A stretch of 64,000 bases of DNA from Streptomyces sp. HD (GTDB taxonomy: Bacteria; Actinomycetota; Actinomycetes; Streptomycetales; Streptomycetaceae): assembly GCF_028369295.1 (NCBI RefSeq), contig NZ_JAQMYP010000002.1, positions 62,001 to 126,000 on the forward strand, written 5' to 3'. This document shows, in pieces, positions 41,526-50,950 of this stretch (its first letter is position 1; every line of letters begins with the position of its first letter). The position numbers and the translations under genes are program-made. Below the pieces are notes generated by a model. The model was not told where the DNA came from and ran no database searches. It saw only the letters and a program-made list of their open reading frames with translations.

Positions 41526-43028
41526 ATGGTGGATACGGTCAACAACCAGAAGCACACCTCCCGTTGGTTACTGCCGGTTCTGCTCACCGTGCAGTTCCTC
41601 GTCTCCCTCGACATGTCCGTCGTCAACGTCGCCCTGCCGGACATCCGCACCGGCCTGGGCTTCGACGCCGGGTCGCTGACCTGGGTCGTCAACGCCTATG
41701 CGCTCACCTTCGGCGGGCTGCTCATGCTCGGCGGACGGCTCGCCGACGTCGCGGGCCGACGGCGGATCCTGATCGCCGGCTTCGTCGTCTTCGGCGTCGC
41801 GAGCCTTGTCGGCGGACTCGCCCGCACGCCGGAGCAGTTGATCGCGGCGCGAGCCGCCCAGGGCGTCGGCGCGGCCCTGCTGTCGCCCGTCGCGCTCGCG
41901 ATGATCACGGTCAACTACCCGGCCGGTAGGGAACGTTCACGCGCCCTGGGGGCGTGGGGCGCCGCGGGCGCGGTCGGCGGAGCCGTCGGCGTACTCGCGA
42001 GTGGCCTGCTCACCGACTGGTTCGGCTGGCGGGCCGTGATGCTGGTCAACGTGCCGGTCGTGGTCGCGGTGCTGGCCGCCGTACATCCCGGGGTGCCCGC
42101 CGACCGGCGGGCGGGGACCGATGGCCGGCCGCGCCTCGACGCCCTGGGTGCTCTGCTCGTCACCGCCGGGACCTCGCTGCTCGTCCTGGGACTCGTGCGG
42201 ACCGAGACCTACGGCTGGACCGCATGGCAGACCCTCGGAGTGCTGGGTGCGGCCGCCGTACTGCTGGCTGTCTTCGCCGTGGCGGAGACCAGGGTGCGGC
42301 AGCCGCTGCTGCGGCTCGGGATCCTCCGCCAGGGGCCGGTGCTCGCGGCCAACGTCTTCGCGCTGCTGATGTCGGCGGGCCAGTTCGCCGCCTTCTACTT
42401 CACGTCCCTGTACATGCAGCAGGTGCTCGACTACGGGCCGACGGCCGCCGGATGCGCGTTCCTGCCGTTCTGCGCCGGCGTCGTGGTCGGCTCGCTGATC
42501 GCCGCGCGCACGGTCGGGCGGTACGGCCCCGCGGCGCTGCTGGTGGCGGGCGGGCTGCTCGGGGCGGCGGGGTTCGCGTGGTTCGCGGCGGCGATGGCGG
42601 TGGACGGCGGCTTCCTGCTCTCCGTCCTCGGACCGTCGGCGGTCGCCAGCGTCGGCACCGGCATGTGCTTCGTCCCGCTGGGCACGGCGGCCACGACCGG
42701 GGTCGCCCCCGAGGAGACGGGGATGGCGTCGGGGCTCCTCAACAGCTCGCGGCAGGTGGGCGGTGCCGTGGGGCTCGGGGTGCTGGTCACGGTGGCGGCG
42801 AGTGTGGGGGAGGGCGCGGGGGACGGCGTGGCGGGGGCGCAGGGTCTGGTCGACGGGTTCTCCGCCGCGTACTGGGTGGCCGCGGGGCTGCTGGCGGTGG
42901 CTGCCGCGGCGGCCGGGCTGCTCCATGGAAAGCGGGCGCTGCCTGCGGGAATGCCGACCGGAGAAAAAAGTTCGAAGAAATCCGGGAACCGTGTCGATCC
43001 GGAGGTCTCCCGTTCGACGCAGGGGTGA
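41526..43028 (+). CDS. MFS drug exporter, EmrB/QacA (DHA2) type
   Basis: This protein of about 500 residues has about fourteen membrane helices and the DHA2 motifs: LDMSVVNVALPDI (motif D1), GGLLMLGGRLADVAGRRR (motif A) and GAVGGAVGVLASGLLTDWFGWR (motif C). Such proteins export drugs using the proton gradient. Codon 15 (41568-41570) is TTA, so synthesis should depend on the bldA tRNA and be delayed to late growth. ATG 41526 is the chosen start; an ATG nine codons upstream is in frame but would overlap the operator. The divergent TetR gene is its likely repressor. Confidence 0.93.
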   Translation: MVDTVNNQKHTSRWLLPVLLTVQFLVSLDMSVVNVALPDIRTGLGFDAGSLTWVVNAYALTFGGLLMLGGRLADVAGRRRILIAGFVVFGVASLVGGLARTPEQLIAARAAQGVGAALLSPVALAMITVNYPAGRERSRALGAWGAAGAVGGAVGVLASGLLTDWFGWRAVMLVNVPVVVAVLAAVHPGVPADRRAGTDGRPRLDALGALLVTAGTSLLVLGLVRTETYGWTAWQTLGVLGAAAVLLAVFAVAETRVRQPLLRLGILRQGPVLAANVFALLMSAGQFAAFYFTSLYMQQVLDYGPTAAGCAFLPFCAGVVVGSLIAARTVGRYGPAALLVAGGLLGAAGFAWFAAAMAVDGGFLLSVLGPSAVASVGTGMCFVPLGTAATTGVAPEETGMASGLLNSSRQVGGAVGLGVLVTVAASVGEGAGDGVAGAQGLVDGFSAAYWVAAGLLAVAAAAAGLLHGKRALPAGMPTGEKSSKKSGNRVDPEVSRSTQG

Positions 43029-43069
43029 GAGGCCGGGAAGGACCCGGTCATCGACCCCGAGGAGTCACC

Positions 43070-43426
43070 ATGCCCCGCTACCTGTCCCTGGTCCGGATCG
43101 ACGAGTCCACCGCGCCCGCCGAGGGCCCCAGCCCCGAGATGATGCAGCGCATGGGGGAGCTGCTGGAGGAGATCACCAAGGCCGGCGTCATGCTCGACAC
43201 CGCCGGGCTCACCCCGTCGGCGCAGGGCACCCGTGTGCACTGGGACGGCGCGAACGTCTCCGTGACCGACGGGCCCTTCACCGAGTCCAAGGAGGTCATC
43301 GGCGGCTACGCCATCACGCAGTGCAAGGACAAGGCCGAGGCGCTGGAGTGGGCCTCGCGGTTCGTCAAGGTCCACGGCCCGGAATGGCAGGTCACCTGCG
43401 AGGTCCGAGAGATCGCCGAGGGCTGA
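43070..43426 (+). CDS. YCII/DGPF domain protein
   Basis: This 118-residue protein belongs to the YCII-related family with the motif VTDGPFTESKEVIGGYAI. Such DGPF proteins are typically encoded next to ECF42 sigma factors. GAGG (43060-43063) stands before ATG 43070. The biochemical role is unknown; the fold is a ferredoxin-like dimer. It is followed by the ECF42 gene, and its stop lies in a 10-bp repeat array. Confidence 0.9.
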   Translation: MPRYLSLVRIDESTAPAEGPSPEMMQRMGELLEEITKAGVMLDTAGLTPSAQGTRVHWDGANVSVTDGPFTESKEVIGGYAITQCKDKAEALEWASRFVKVHGPEWQVTCEVREIAEG

Positions 43427-43512
43427 CCTGCCCTGCTTGGATGCACCTGGACCCACCTGGACCCACCTGGATCCACCTGGACCCAACCTGGATCTATTTG
43501 GATCTCCTTGGA
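43421..43512 (+). repeat. 10-bp tandem repeat from the YCII stop codon
   Basis: Nine units with a 10-bp period (one unit of 11), best copies ACCCACCTGG and ATCCACCTGG, run from the unit GGCTGACCTG that contains the stop TGA (43424-43426). The array ends about 30 bp before the sigma factor start. A 10-bp period keeps each copy on the same face of the helix. Confidence 0.85.
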
Positions 43513-43544
43513 TCCGGGGTCTGACGGGTGTTGCATGGTGGGCT

Positions 43545-44822
43545 GTGACCCCGCAGCCCACCGCAGACCCGCGCGGCGCCATCGAGACCGTCTTCCGCAT
43601 CGAGTCCCCTCGCGTGATCGCCGCCGTCGCCCGCATAGTGCGCGACGTCGGCATCGCCGAGGAACTCGCGCAGGACGCGCTGGTCGCCGCGCTGGAGCAG
43701 TGGCCCCGGGACGGCGTCCCGGACAACCCCGGGGCCTGGCTCATGGCCACCGCCAAGCACCGTGCCGTGGACCTGATCCGGCGCCGTGAGAACTACGCCC
43801 GCAAGCTCGCGGAGATCGGCCGCGACCTGGAGACGACGGCACCGCCCGAGGAACCCGCTGCCCTCTACGACCCCGACGACATCGACGACGACCTGCTCCG
43901 CCTGGTGTTCACCACCTGCCACCCGGTCCTGTCGCCGGAGGCCCGGACCGCCCTCACCCTGCGCCTGCTCGGCGGTCTGACGACACCGGAGATCGCCCGG
44001 GCGTTCCTGGTCCCGGAGCCGACGATCGCCCAGCGCATCGTCCGTGCCAAGCGCACCCTCGCGACCAGGAACATCGCCTTCGAGGTGCCGTACGGCCCCG
44101 ACCGCGAGGCCCGCCTCGGCTCGGTCCTCGACGTGATCTACCTGATCTTCAACGAGGGCTACGCCGCCACGGCGGGCGACGACTGGCTGCGCCCCGCCCT
44201 GTGCGAGGACGCGCTGCGCCTGGCCCGTGTGCTGGCGGGACTGATGCCGAAGGAGCCCGAGGTGCACGGTCTGGCCTCCCTCCTCGAATTCCAGGCGTCC
44301 CGCACGCCGGCCCGCACCGGCCCGTGCGGCGAACCGATTCTCCTCAAGGACCAGCACCGCAGCCGCTGGAACCGCATGCTCATCGCCCGCGGCATCGAGG
44401 CGCTGGGCCGCGCGGACGCCACGGCCACGGGGGCCCACGGCCCGTACGCCCTCCAGGCCGCCATCGCCGCGTGCCACGCGCACGCGTACACCTACGAGGA
44501 GACGGACTGGAAGACGATCGCGACCCTGTACGGCCTCCTGGCCGCCCGGTCCCCTTCGCCCGTCGTCGAGTTGAACCGTGCGGTCGCCGTGTCGATGACC
44601 GAGGGGCCGGGGCCCGCCCTGGAGATCGTCGACGCGATCGCCGCCGCACCCGCCCTGCGGGACTACCACTTGCTGCCGAGCGTGCGCGGCGATCTGCTGC
44701 TGCGTCTGGGACGTACGGCGCAGGCGCGGGCGGAGTTCGAGCGCGCGGCGGGGCTGACGCGGAACGAGCGGGAACGGGAGCTGTTGCTGCGGCGGGCCGC
44801 TGCCGCTGAATCCTCCCCTTAG
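43545..44822 (+). CDS. ECF42-type RNA polymerase sigma factor with C-terminal extension
   Basis: This 425-residue protein has ECF sigma region 2 (VRDVGIAEELAQDALVAALEQW), region 4 (LTLRLLGGLTTPEIARAFLVPEPTIAQRIVRAKRTL) and the long C-terminal extension of the ECF42 group (LDVIYLIFNEGYAAT, then TPR-like helices). ECF42 factors lack an anti-sigma factor and are regulated through the C-terminal extension; known members control DGPF genes like the one upstream. GTG 43545 is taken as start because the frame further upstream is only repeat sequence. No in-frame ATG precedes region 2. Confidence 0.9.
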   Translation: MTPQPTADPRGAIETVFRIESPRVIAAVARIVRDVGIAEELAQDALVAALEQWPRDGVPDNPGAWLMATAKHRAVDLIRRRENYARKLAEIGRDLETTAPPEEPAALYDPDDIDDDLLRLVFTTCHPVLSPEARTALTLRLLGGLTTPEIARAFLVPEPTIAQRIVRAKRTLATRNIAFEVPYGPDREARLGSVLDVIYLIFNEGYAATAGDDWLRPALCEDALRLARVLAGLMPKEPEVHGLASLLEFQASRTPARTGPCGEPILLKDQHRSRWNRMLIARGIEALGRADATATGAHGPYALQAAIAACHAHAYTYEETDWKTIATLYGLLAARSPSPVVELNRAVAVSMTEGPGPALEIVDAIAAAPALRDYHLLPSVRGDLLLRLGRTAQARAEFERAAGLTRNERERELLLRRAAAAESSP

Positions 44823-44836
44823 GGCCTACGGGGAGG
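44812..44836. terminator. Hairpin spanning the ECF42 stop codon
   Basis: The arms CCTCCCC (44812-44818) and GGGGAGG (44830-44836) enclose the stop TAG (44820-44822). The hairpin lies between convergent genes and can terminate both strands. Confidence 0.55.
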
Positions 44837-44862
44837 GCAGCCCGTCGGTGACTTCGCCGGCC

Positions 44863-46086
44863 CTACGCAGGCCGCCCCACCAGCATCGTCGGCGCCCCCG
44901 CCACCCGTGTCAGGAACACGGTCGCCGAGTGGGGCCCCTGAGGCTTGACCTTCTTCCGCAGCTCCTCCGGCTCGACGGCGGAGCCGCGCTTCTTGACGGT
45001 GAGGATGCCCACCTCCCGCTCCCGCAGGAGCGCCTTCAACTTCTTCACGTTGAAGGGCAGTTGATCCGTGATCTCGTAGGCGGCGGCGTACGGCGTCGCG
45101 CGCAGCTCGTCCGCCGTGACATACGCGATGGTCGCGTCAACCAGCCCGCCGTCCAACTGGCCCGCCACCTCCGCGACCAGATGCGCCCGGATGACGGCGC
45201 CGTCCGGCTCGTACAAGTACCGCCCGACAGGCCGGACTTCAGGATCGGGAAGCCGCGAGGAGAGCAGCGTCCGCGGCCCCGGCAGCAACGTGGCCCGTAC
45301 CGCCCCGGCCTCCGTCCCGAACCACAGCACCGCCTCCTTCACGTCCCCGCCGTCCGAGATCCACTCCGCCTCGGCGTCCGGCGGAATCGCCTCGTGCGGA
45401 ATCCCGGGCGCGATCTTCAGCGCGGCCCGGGGCGCCTTGCGAGCCGCCTCCACGGCCCAGGACAGCGGCGGCGAGTACGCCTCGGGGTCGAAGATCCGCC
45501 CGCCCGCCACCCGACCGCCGCCCCTCACCGACGTGCTTCGCGCGGCCCCTCTTGATTGCCCACCCCGCCTCGCCGGGTCGACGAACACGGCGTCATAACC
45601 GCCCGTGTCGACCCCGACTACATCCGCCTCCCGCACCTCGATCAGGTCCCCGAGCCCCAGCGCCTCCACGTTCGCCCGCGCCACCGCGGCCGTCACCGGA
45701 TCCCGGTCCACCGCCAGCACCCGGATCCCGGCCCGCGCCAGCGCGATCGCATCGCCCCCGATCCCGCAGCACAGGTCGGCGACCGAGCCGATCCCCAGTC
45801 CCCTCATCCGCCCGGCCCGGTACGTCGCGACGCTCGCCCGCGTCGACTGCTCGACCCCGTTCGGCGTGAAGTACATACGCCCCGCGTCCGCCGCCCCGAA
45901 CTTCGCCACCGCCCGCTGCCGCAGCCGCGCCTGCCCGAGCGCCGCCGACACCAGCTCGGCGGGGTGCTCGCGACGCAGCCTCGTGGCGACGGCCAGTTCG
46001 TCGGCGGGGTCGGTGTCGCGCACGGCGTCGAGGAGGGCACGGCCCTCAGGGGTGAGGAGGGAGGAGAAGGAGGCGAGGTCGTTCAC
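44863..46086 (-). CDS. Class I SAM methyltransferase with THUMP-like C-terminus
   Basis: This protein of about 407 residues has a helical N-terminus (FSSLLTPEGRALLDAV). The SAM domain has motif I VADLCCGIGGDAIALARAG, then LAVDRDPVTAAVARANVEALG and the DPARR motif IV (VFVDPARR). A C-terminal part (LPFNVKKLKALLREREVGILTVKKRG) matches the THUMP-like domain of a conserved actinobacterial family thought to act on RNA. GTG 46086 (VNDLASFSS) is the best start; the long upstream frame is repeat sequence and shadow of the next gene. Confidence 0.85.
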   Translation of the reverse strand: MNDLASFSSLLTPEGRALLDAVRDTDPADELAVATRLRREHPAELVSAALGQARLRQRAVAKFGAADAGRMYFTPNGVEQSTRASVATYRAGRMRGLGIGSVADLCCGIGGDAIALARAGIRVLAVDRDPVTAAVARANVEALGLGDLIEVREADVVGVDTGGYDAVFVDPARRGGQSRGAARSTSVRGGGRVAGGRIFDPEAYSPPLSWAVEAARKAPRAALKIAPGIPHEAIPPDAEAEWISDGGDVKEAVLWFGTEAGAVRATLLPGPRTLLSSRLPDPEVRPVGRYLYEPDGAVIRAHLVAEVAGQLDGGLVDATIAYVTADELRATPYAAAYEITDQLPFNVKKLKALLREREVGILTVKKRGSAVEPEELRKKVKPQGPHSATVFLTRVAGAPTMLVGRPA

Positions 46087-46101
46087 CGGTTCATTGTCGA
46101 C

Positions 46102-46405
46102 CACGTTCGTGCGGGGCCCTGCCACCGGCCACGTTCGTGGGGGACCCGGCCGTCGGCCATGTTCGTGGGGGACCCGGCCGTCGGCCACGTTCGTGCGGGG
46201 GCCCTGCCGTCGGCCACACCGCTCCGCGCGAACGCCCCGGCGTCGTCCACTTCGCTCCGCTCTGCGCGGGCGGCTTGCGGTTGGCGGGTACCCGCCGTAC
46301 GGGCCGCTTGCGGTTGGCCGGGCCGGTCCCCTTCGCGCGGGCGCTGCCGTTGGCCGGTCCCTTCGCGCGGGCGCGTTGCCGTTGGCCGGTCCCTTCGTGT
46401 GGGCC
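46102..46405. repeat. Two tandem arrays: 28-bp x4 and about 32-bp x3
   Basis: Four units of about 28 bp beginning CACGTTCGTG (46102, 46130, 46159 with CATG, 46186) are followed after a short unique stretch by three to four units of about 32-35 bp containing GGTTGGCC or GCCGTTGGCCGGTCCC (46272-46405). They fill most of the 393-bp divergent gap between the methyltransferase and the NodB-like gene. I see no gene here. Confidence 0.8.
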
Positions 46406-46479
46406 AGTCGGTGGATGGTCCGGCCGCGGCGGCGGTGTCGGCCCGGCTTCGGAGCGGGTGCCTGCGAAGATCCGGCTCC

Positions 46480-47547
46480 ATGCGAGTAGTACGACAAAAT
46501 GACAAAAGTCGCCTCAACGGGGCACCCGCAGGGCGCGGCCACCAGGCGGCAGTGCTTTCGCGGGTCCGCGGCGGCATCATCGTGCTCGCCGTCGCCGCCA
46601 TCGCCTCGGGCTGCGCACCGGTCGCCGGGGACGGGCCGGATGCCGTACGCCCCACCTCGGGCACCCCGAGCCGAGAGCCCCTCAAGGCGCCACCTCCGGC
46701 CGGGACTCCGACCCCGGACGCCGGGGCCACGCACCGTAGGGATCCGCGCCCCAAGCGTCCGCACGCCATGGATCCGCACCCCCAAGCCCCGCACCCCAAG
46801 AAGCCCCAGTCCGCCCAGGCCGCCCACGCCGCCCGGGTCGCCGCCGCGAGGCGCTGGCGGCTGGCCGGAGTGCCGCTCGCGCCCCCGTCGCCCCCCGCGA
46901 GGAAGCCGAAGATCACCACCCGCGACGGCTTCGAGGTGGACGGGCACGAGGAGCTCGGGCTTCCGCCGGTCTTCACGACCGTCCCCACCAAACAGCGGGT
47001 CGTCTTCCTCACCATCGACGACGGCGCCGAGAAGGACCCGGTGTTCCTGCGGATGATGAGCGACCTGCGGGTGCCGTACACAGCCTTCCTCAGCGACTAC
47101 CTGATCAAGGAGGACTACGGCTACTTCAAGCGGATGCAGGGCAACGGCGTGGTCCTGAACAACCACACGCTCCACCACCCCTACCTGCCGTCCCTCTCCT
47201 ACCTCCGCCAGAAGCGTGAGATCTGCGGGATGCAGGAGGTCATCGAGAGGCGCTACGGCAAGCGCCCGTTGCTCTTTCGCCCGCCCTTCGGGAACTACAA
47301 CCGGAAGACCCTGCGCGCCGCGAAGCGCTGCGGCATCAAGTACGTCCCGCTGTGGAACGAGGAGGTCTTCGTCGACCACTGGGAGTACCGCGAGTGGAAC
47401 CGGAAGATCCGACCGGGTGACATCGTCCTCACTCACTTCCGGGGCAGGGACGACTGGAAGGGCACAATGCCCGACATGATCCGCCGATTCCTGAACAAGG
47501 TGACGGCCGAGGGGTATGCGGTGGCCCGGTTGGAGGACTACCTGTGA
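46480..47547 (+). CDS. NodB-like polysaccharide deacetylase lipoprotein
   Basis: This 355-residue protein starts at ATG 46480, has a lipobox ASGC (Cys45) after a 30-residue basic lead, and then a Pro/His-rich linker of about 90 residues that probably spans the wall. The NodB domain has the five usual motifs in modified form: FLTIDDGAEKDP (motif 1), NNHTLHHPYL (motif 2, metal histidines), FRPPFGNYN (motif 3), W region and IVLTHFRG (motif 5 His). It may deacetylate peptidoglycan or a surface glycan. Its stop overlaps the next gene by four bases (GTGA). Confidence 0.88.
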   Translation: MRVVRQNDKSRLNGAPAGRGHQAAVLSRVRGGIIVLAVAAIASGCAPVAGDGPDAVRPTSGTPSREPLKAPPPAGTPTPDAGATHRRDPRPKRPHAMDPHPQAPHPKKPQSAQAAHAARVAAARRWRLAGVPLAPPSPPARKPKITTRDGFEVDGHEELGLPPVFTTVPTKQRVVFLTIDDGAEKDPVFLRMMSDLRVPYTAFLSDYLIKEDYGYFKRMQGNGVVLNNHTLHHPYLPSLSYLRQKREICGMQEVIERRYGKRPLLFRPPFGNYNRKTLRAAKRCGIKYVPLWNEEVFVDHWEYREWNRKIRPGDIVLTHFRGRDDWKGTMPDMIRRFLNKVTAEGYAVARLEDYL

Positions 47548-48428
47548 GACAGCCGGCGCCGGCCGCCCCGGGAGTACGGGCGCTGGCGGCCGTCCTCATG
47601 ACGTCCGCCCTGCTCGCCGGCTGCGCCCAGTCGGCCGGGTCGGCCGCCGGAGCCCCGCCCGGCGAGAACGCGGCAGCCCATGACGCACGACCGGCGGCCA
47701 GTCCGGCGCCCAGTCCGACGGTCGGCCCGACGCCCGGTACGAGACCCGGTACGACACAGCCGTACCGCCGTTGGGGACTGACCGCCCCCCTGCCCGCACC
47801 CCCGTCCCCGCCCGCCCGGCGCCGGCCGCTTCCGGCGCGGGGCCCGCTGCCCGTCGTGGACCGTGTCCCCACCCGCGACAAGGTCGTCTTCCTCACCTAC
47901 GACGACGGCGCCGAGAAGGACCCCCGCTTCGTCGACATGGTCCGTGAGCTACGGCTGCCGGTCAGCATGTTCCTCACCGACAGCGTGGTCGGCCCGGGCT
48001 ACGGCCACTTCGCGCGTCTGCGTTCGGTGGGCGCGTCCATCCAGAACCACACGCTCGACCACGCCGCCCTGCCCGGCCTGCCGTACGCCGGTCAGCGCGC
48101 CGAGATCTGCGGCCAGCAGAGCAAACTCCGCGCCCGCTTCGGCATCCGCCCCCAGTTCTTCCGCCCGCCCTACGGGACGTACGACACGACCACGCTGCGC
48201 GCCGCCGCCGACTGCGGGGTGACGGCGGTCGTGCTGTGGCGGGCGGCGATGGAGGGGGACGGGGGACTGACGTACGCGAAGGGCCCCGGTCGGCTGCGCG
48301 CGGGTGACATCGTCTCCGTTCCTTCGGGTGAGCCGACGGGACTGTCCCTGCGGGAGCGGACGACGCGACTGCTGCGGGAGACCCAGGCGAGAGGGCTGGC
48401 CGTGGGGCGCCTGGAGGACTACCTGTAG
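47544..48428 (+). CDS. Second NodB-like lipoprotein, motif-5 histidine missing
   Basis: This 294-residue paralogue of the upstream protein starts at GTG 47544. It has lipobox LAGC (Cys27), a Pro-rich linker and the NodB motifs FLTYDDGAEKDP, IQNHTLDHAAL and FFRPPYGTYD. The motif-5 segment reads GDIVSVPSG instead of the L-x-H form, so the catalytic acid histidine is absent. It may be a binding partner or regulator of the active copy rather than an enzyme. The two genes are translationally coupled. Confidence 0.85.
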   Translation: MRQPAPAAPGVRALAAVLMTSALLAGCAQSAGSAAGAPPGENAAAHDARPAASPAPSPTVGPTPGTRPGTTQPYRRWGLTAPLPAPPSPPARRRPLPARGPLPVVDRVPTRDKVVFLTYDDGAEKDPRFVDMVRELRLPVSMFLTDSVVGPGYGHFARLRSVGASIQNHTLDHAALPGLPYAGQRAEICGQQSKLRARFGIRPQFFRPPYGTYDTTTLRAAADCGVTAVVLWRAAMEGDGGLTYAKGPGRLRAGDIVSVPSGEPTGLSLRERTTRLLRETQARGLAVGRLEDYL

Positions 48429-48484
48429 CGCGCGGGCTGTGCGCGGTGGGGCCGTGCGCGGTGCGGTCGTGCGCGGGCCGTCTG
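48426..48484 (+). repeat. 15-bp tandem repeat starting at a stop codon
   Basis: Four units of 14-15 bp (tgcgcggtggggccg type) lie end to end. The first unit contains the TAG stop of the second NodB-like gene (48426-48428). Confidence 0.75.
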
Positions 48485-48517
48485 CCGGGCCTCCCGGATA
48501 CGCCGCGCCGCGGTGAA

Positions 48518-48544
48518 TTGGCACTCCGCTTGACCGAGTGCTAA
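48518..48544. promoter_or_regulatory. CIRCE element 1 (HrcA operator)
   Basis: TTGGCACTC-N9-GAGTGCTAA differs at one position from the consensus TTAGCACTC-N9-GAGTGCTAA. HrcA binds CIRCE to repress groES-groEL and is inactivated by heat. The site covers the -35 box of the groES promoter. Confidence 0.93.
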
Positions 48545-48559
48545 TCCCGGTCATAGTCT
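48530..48559 (+). promoter_or_regulatory. groES-groEL promoter
   Basis: TTGACC (48530-48535) and TAGTCT (48554-48559) with an 18-bp spacer fit a vegetative sigma promoter. CIRCE 1 overlaps the -35 box and CIRCE 2 covers the start of transcription. Confidence 0.75.
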
Positions 48560-48564
48560 CAGGT

Positions 48565-48591
48565 CTGGCACTCCTCCCTGGAGAGTGCCAA
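48565..48591. promoter_or_regulatory. CIRCE element 2
   Basis: CTGGCACTC-N9-GAGTGCCAA is a second, slightly weaker CIRCE copy 47 bp after the first, just downstream of the -10 box. Confidence 0.88.
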
Positions 48592-48689
48592 TACGCGACG
48601 GGCAGGTCCGGCACCCGCGACGACGGATCCACCTGGTCGCCACCTCAGACAGTTAACCCCGTGAGATCTCCGAAGGGGGAGGTCGGATC

Positions 48690-48998
48690 GTGACGACCGC
48701 CAGCTCCAAGGTTGCCATCAAGCCGCTTGAGGACCGCATCGTGGTCCAGCCGCTCGACGCCGAGCAGACCACCGCCTCTGGCCTGGTCATCCCGGACACC
48801 GCGAAGGAGAAGCCCCAGGAGGGCGTCATCCTCGCCGTGGGCCCGGGCCGCTTCGAGAACGGCGAGCGCCTGCCGCTCGACGTGAAGGTCGGCGACATCG
48901 TGCTGTACAGCAAGTACGGCGGCACCGAGGTCAAGTACAACGGCGAGGAGTACCTCGTCCTCTCGTCCCGCGACGTGCTCGCGGTCATCGAGAAGTAA
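48690..48998 (+). CDS. groES: Co-chaperonin GroES
   Basis: This 102-residue protein forms the heptameric lid of the GroEL folding chamber. It has [15 protein letters not shown] at the start, the mobile loop region [19 protein letters not shown], and [14 protein letters not shown] near the end. It starts at GTG 48690. It is the first gene of the HrcA-controlled groES-groEL operon. Confidence 0.97.
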   Translation: MTTASSKVAIKPLEDRIVVQPLDAEQTTASGLVIPDTAKEKPQEGVILAVGPGRFENGERLPLDVKVGDIVLYSKYGGTEVKYNGEEYLVLSSRDVLAVIEK

Positions 48999-49033
48999 GA
49001 CGACCGAGGTTCTAGACAACCAAGGTTTTCCAG

Positions 49034-50759
<1,726 letters not shown>

Positions 50760-50798
50760 GCCCAGCCGCTGACCGGCGGCGCTTGCAGCGCTCGTAGC

Positions 50799-50838
50799 GA
50801 AGGCCCCGTTCCGCACAGCTGTGCGGAACGGGGCCTTC
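50799..50838 (+). terminator. Terminator of groES-groEL
   Basis: A perfect 20-bp inverted repeat without a loop (50799-50818 and 50819-50838) lies 39 bp after the groEL stop, followed by CCCCCTTC. Confidence 0.9.
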
Positions 50839-50850
50839 CCCCTTCGCGGG

Positions 50851-50950
50851 TCCTTGATCGCGCGACCTGGTCCTTGATCGCGCCATGTGGTCGCTGACCG
50901 AGCTACCAGGCCACTGACCTGGCTACGTGGTCACTGACCGAGCACCCCGA
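50851..50950 (-). repeat. 20-bp tandem repeat at a stop codon
   Basis: Five 20-bp units in exact register (50851, 50871, 50891, 50911 and 50931; best copy tccttgatcgcgccatgtgg) run from the groEL terminator to the end of the ester cyclase gene. The last unit contains that gene's stop (TCA at 50931-50933, minus strand). Confidence 0.85.

Noticed and set aside
45556..46479. N-terminal extension of the NodB-like protein to 663 residues
   Set aside because: It would run antisense through the methyltransferase gene; the signal and lipobox place the start at 46480.
44863..47436. Single 857-codon minus-strand gene
   Set aside because: Only the part from 46086 downward has methyltransferase motifs; the rest is antisense to the NodB-like gene and intergenic repeats.
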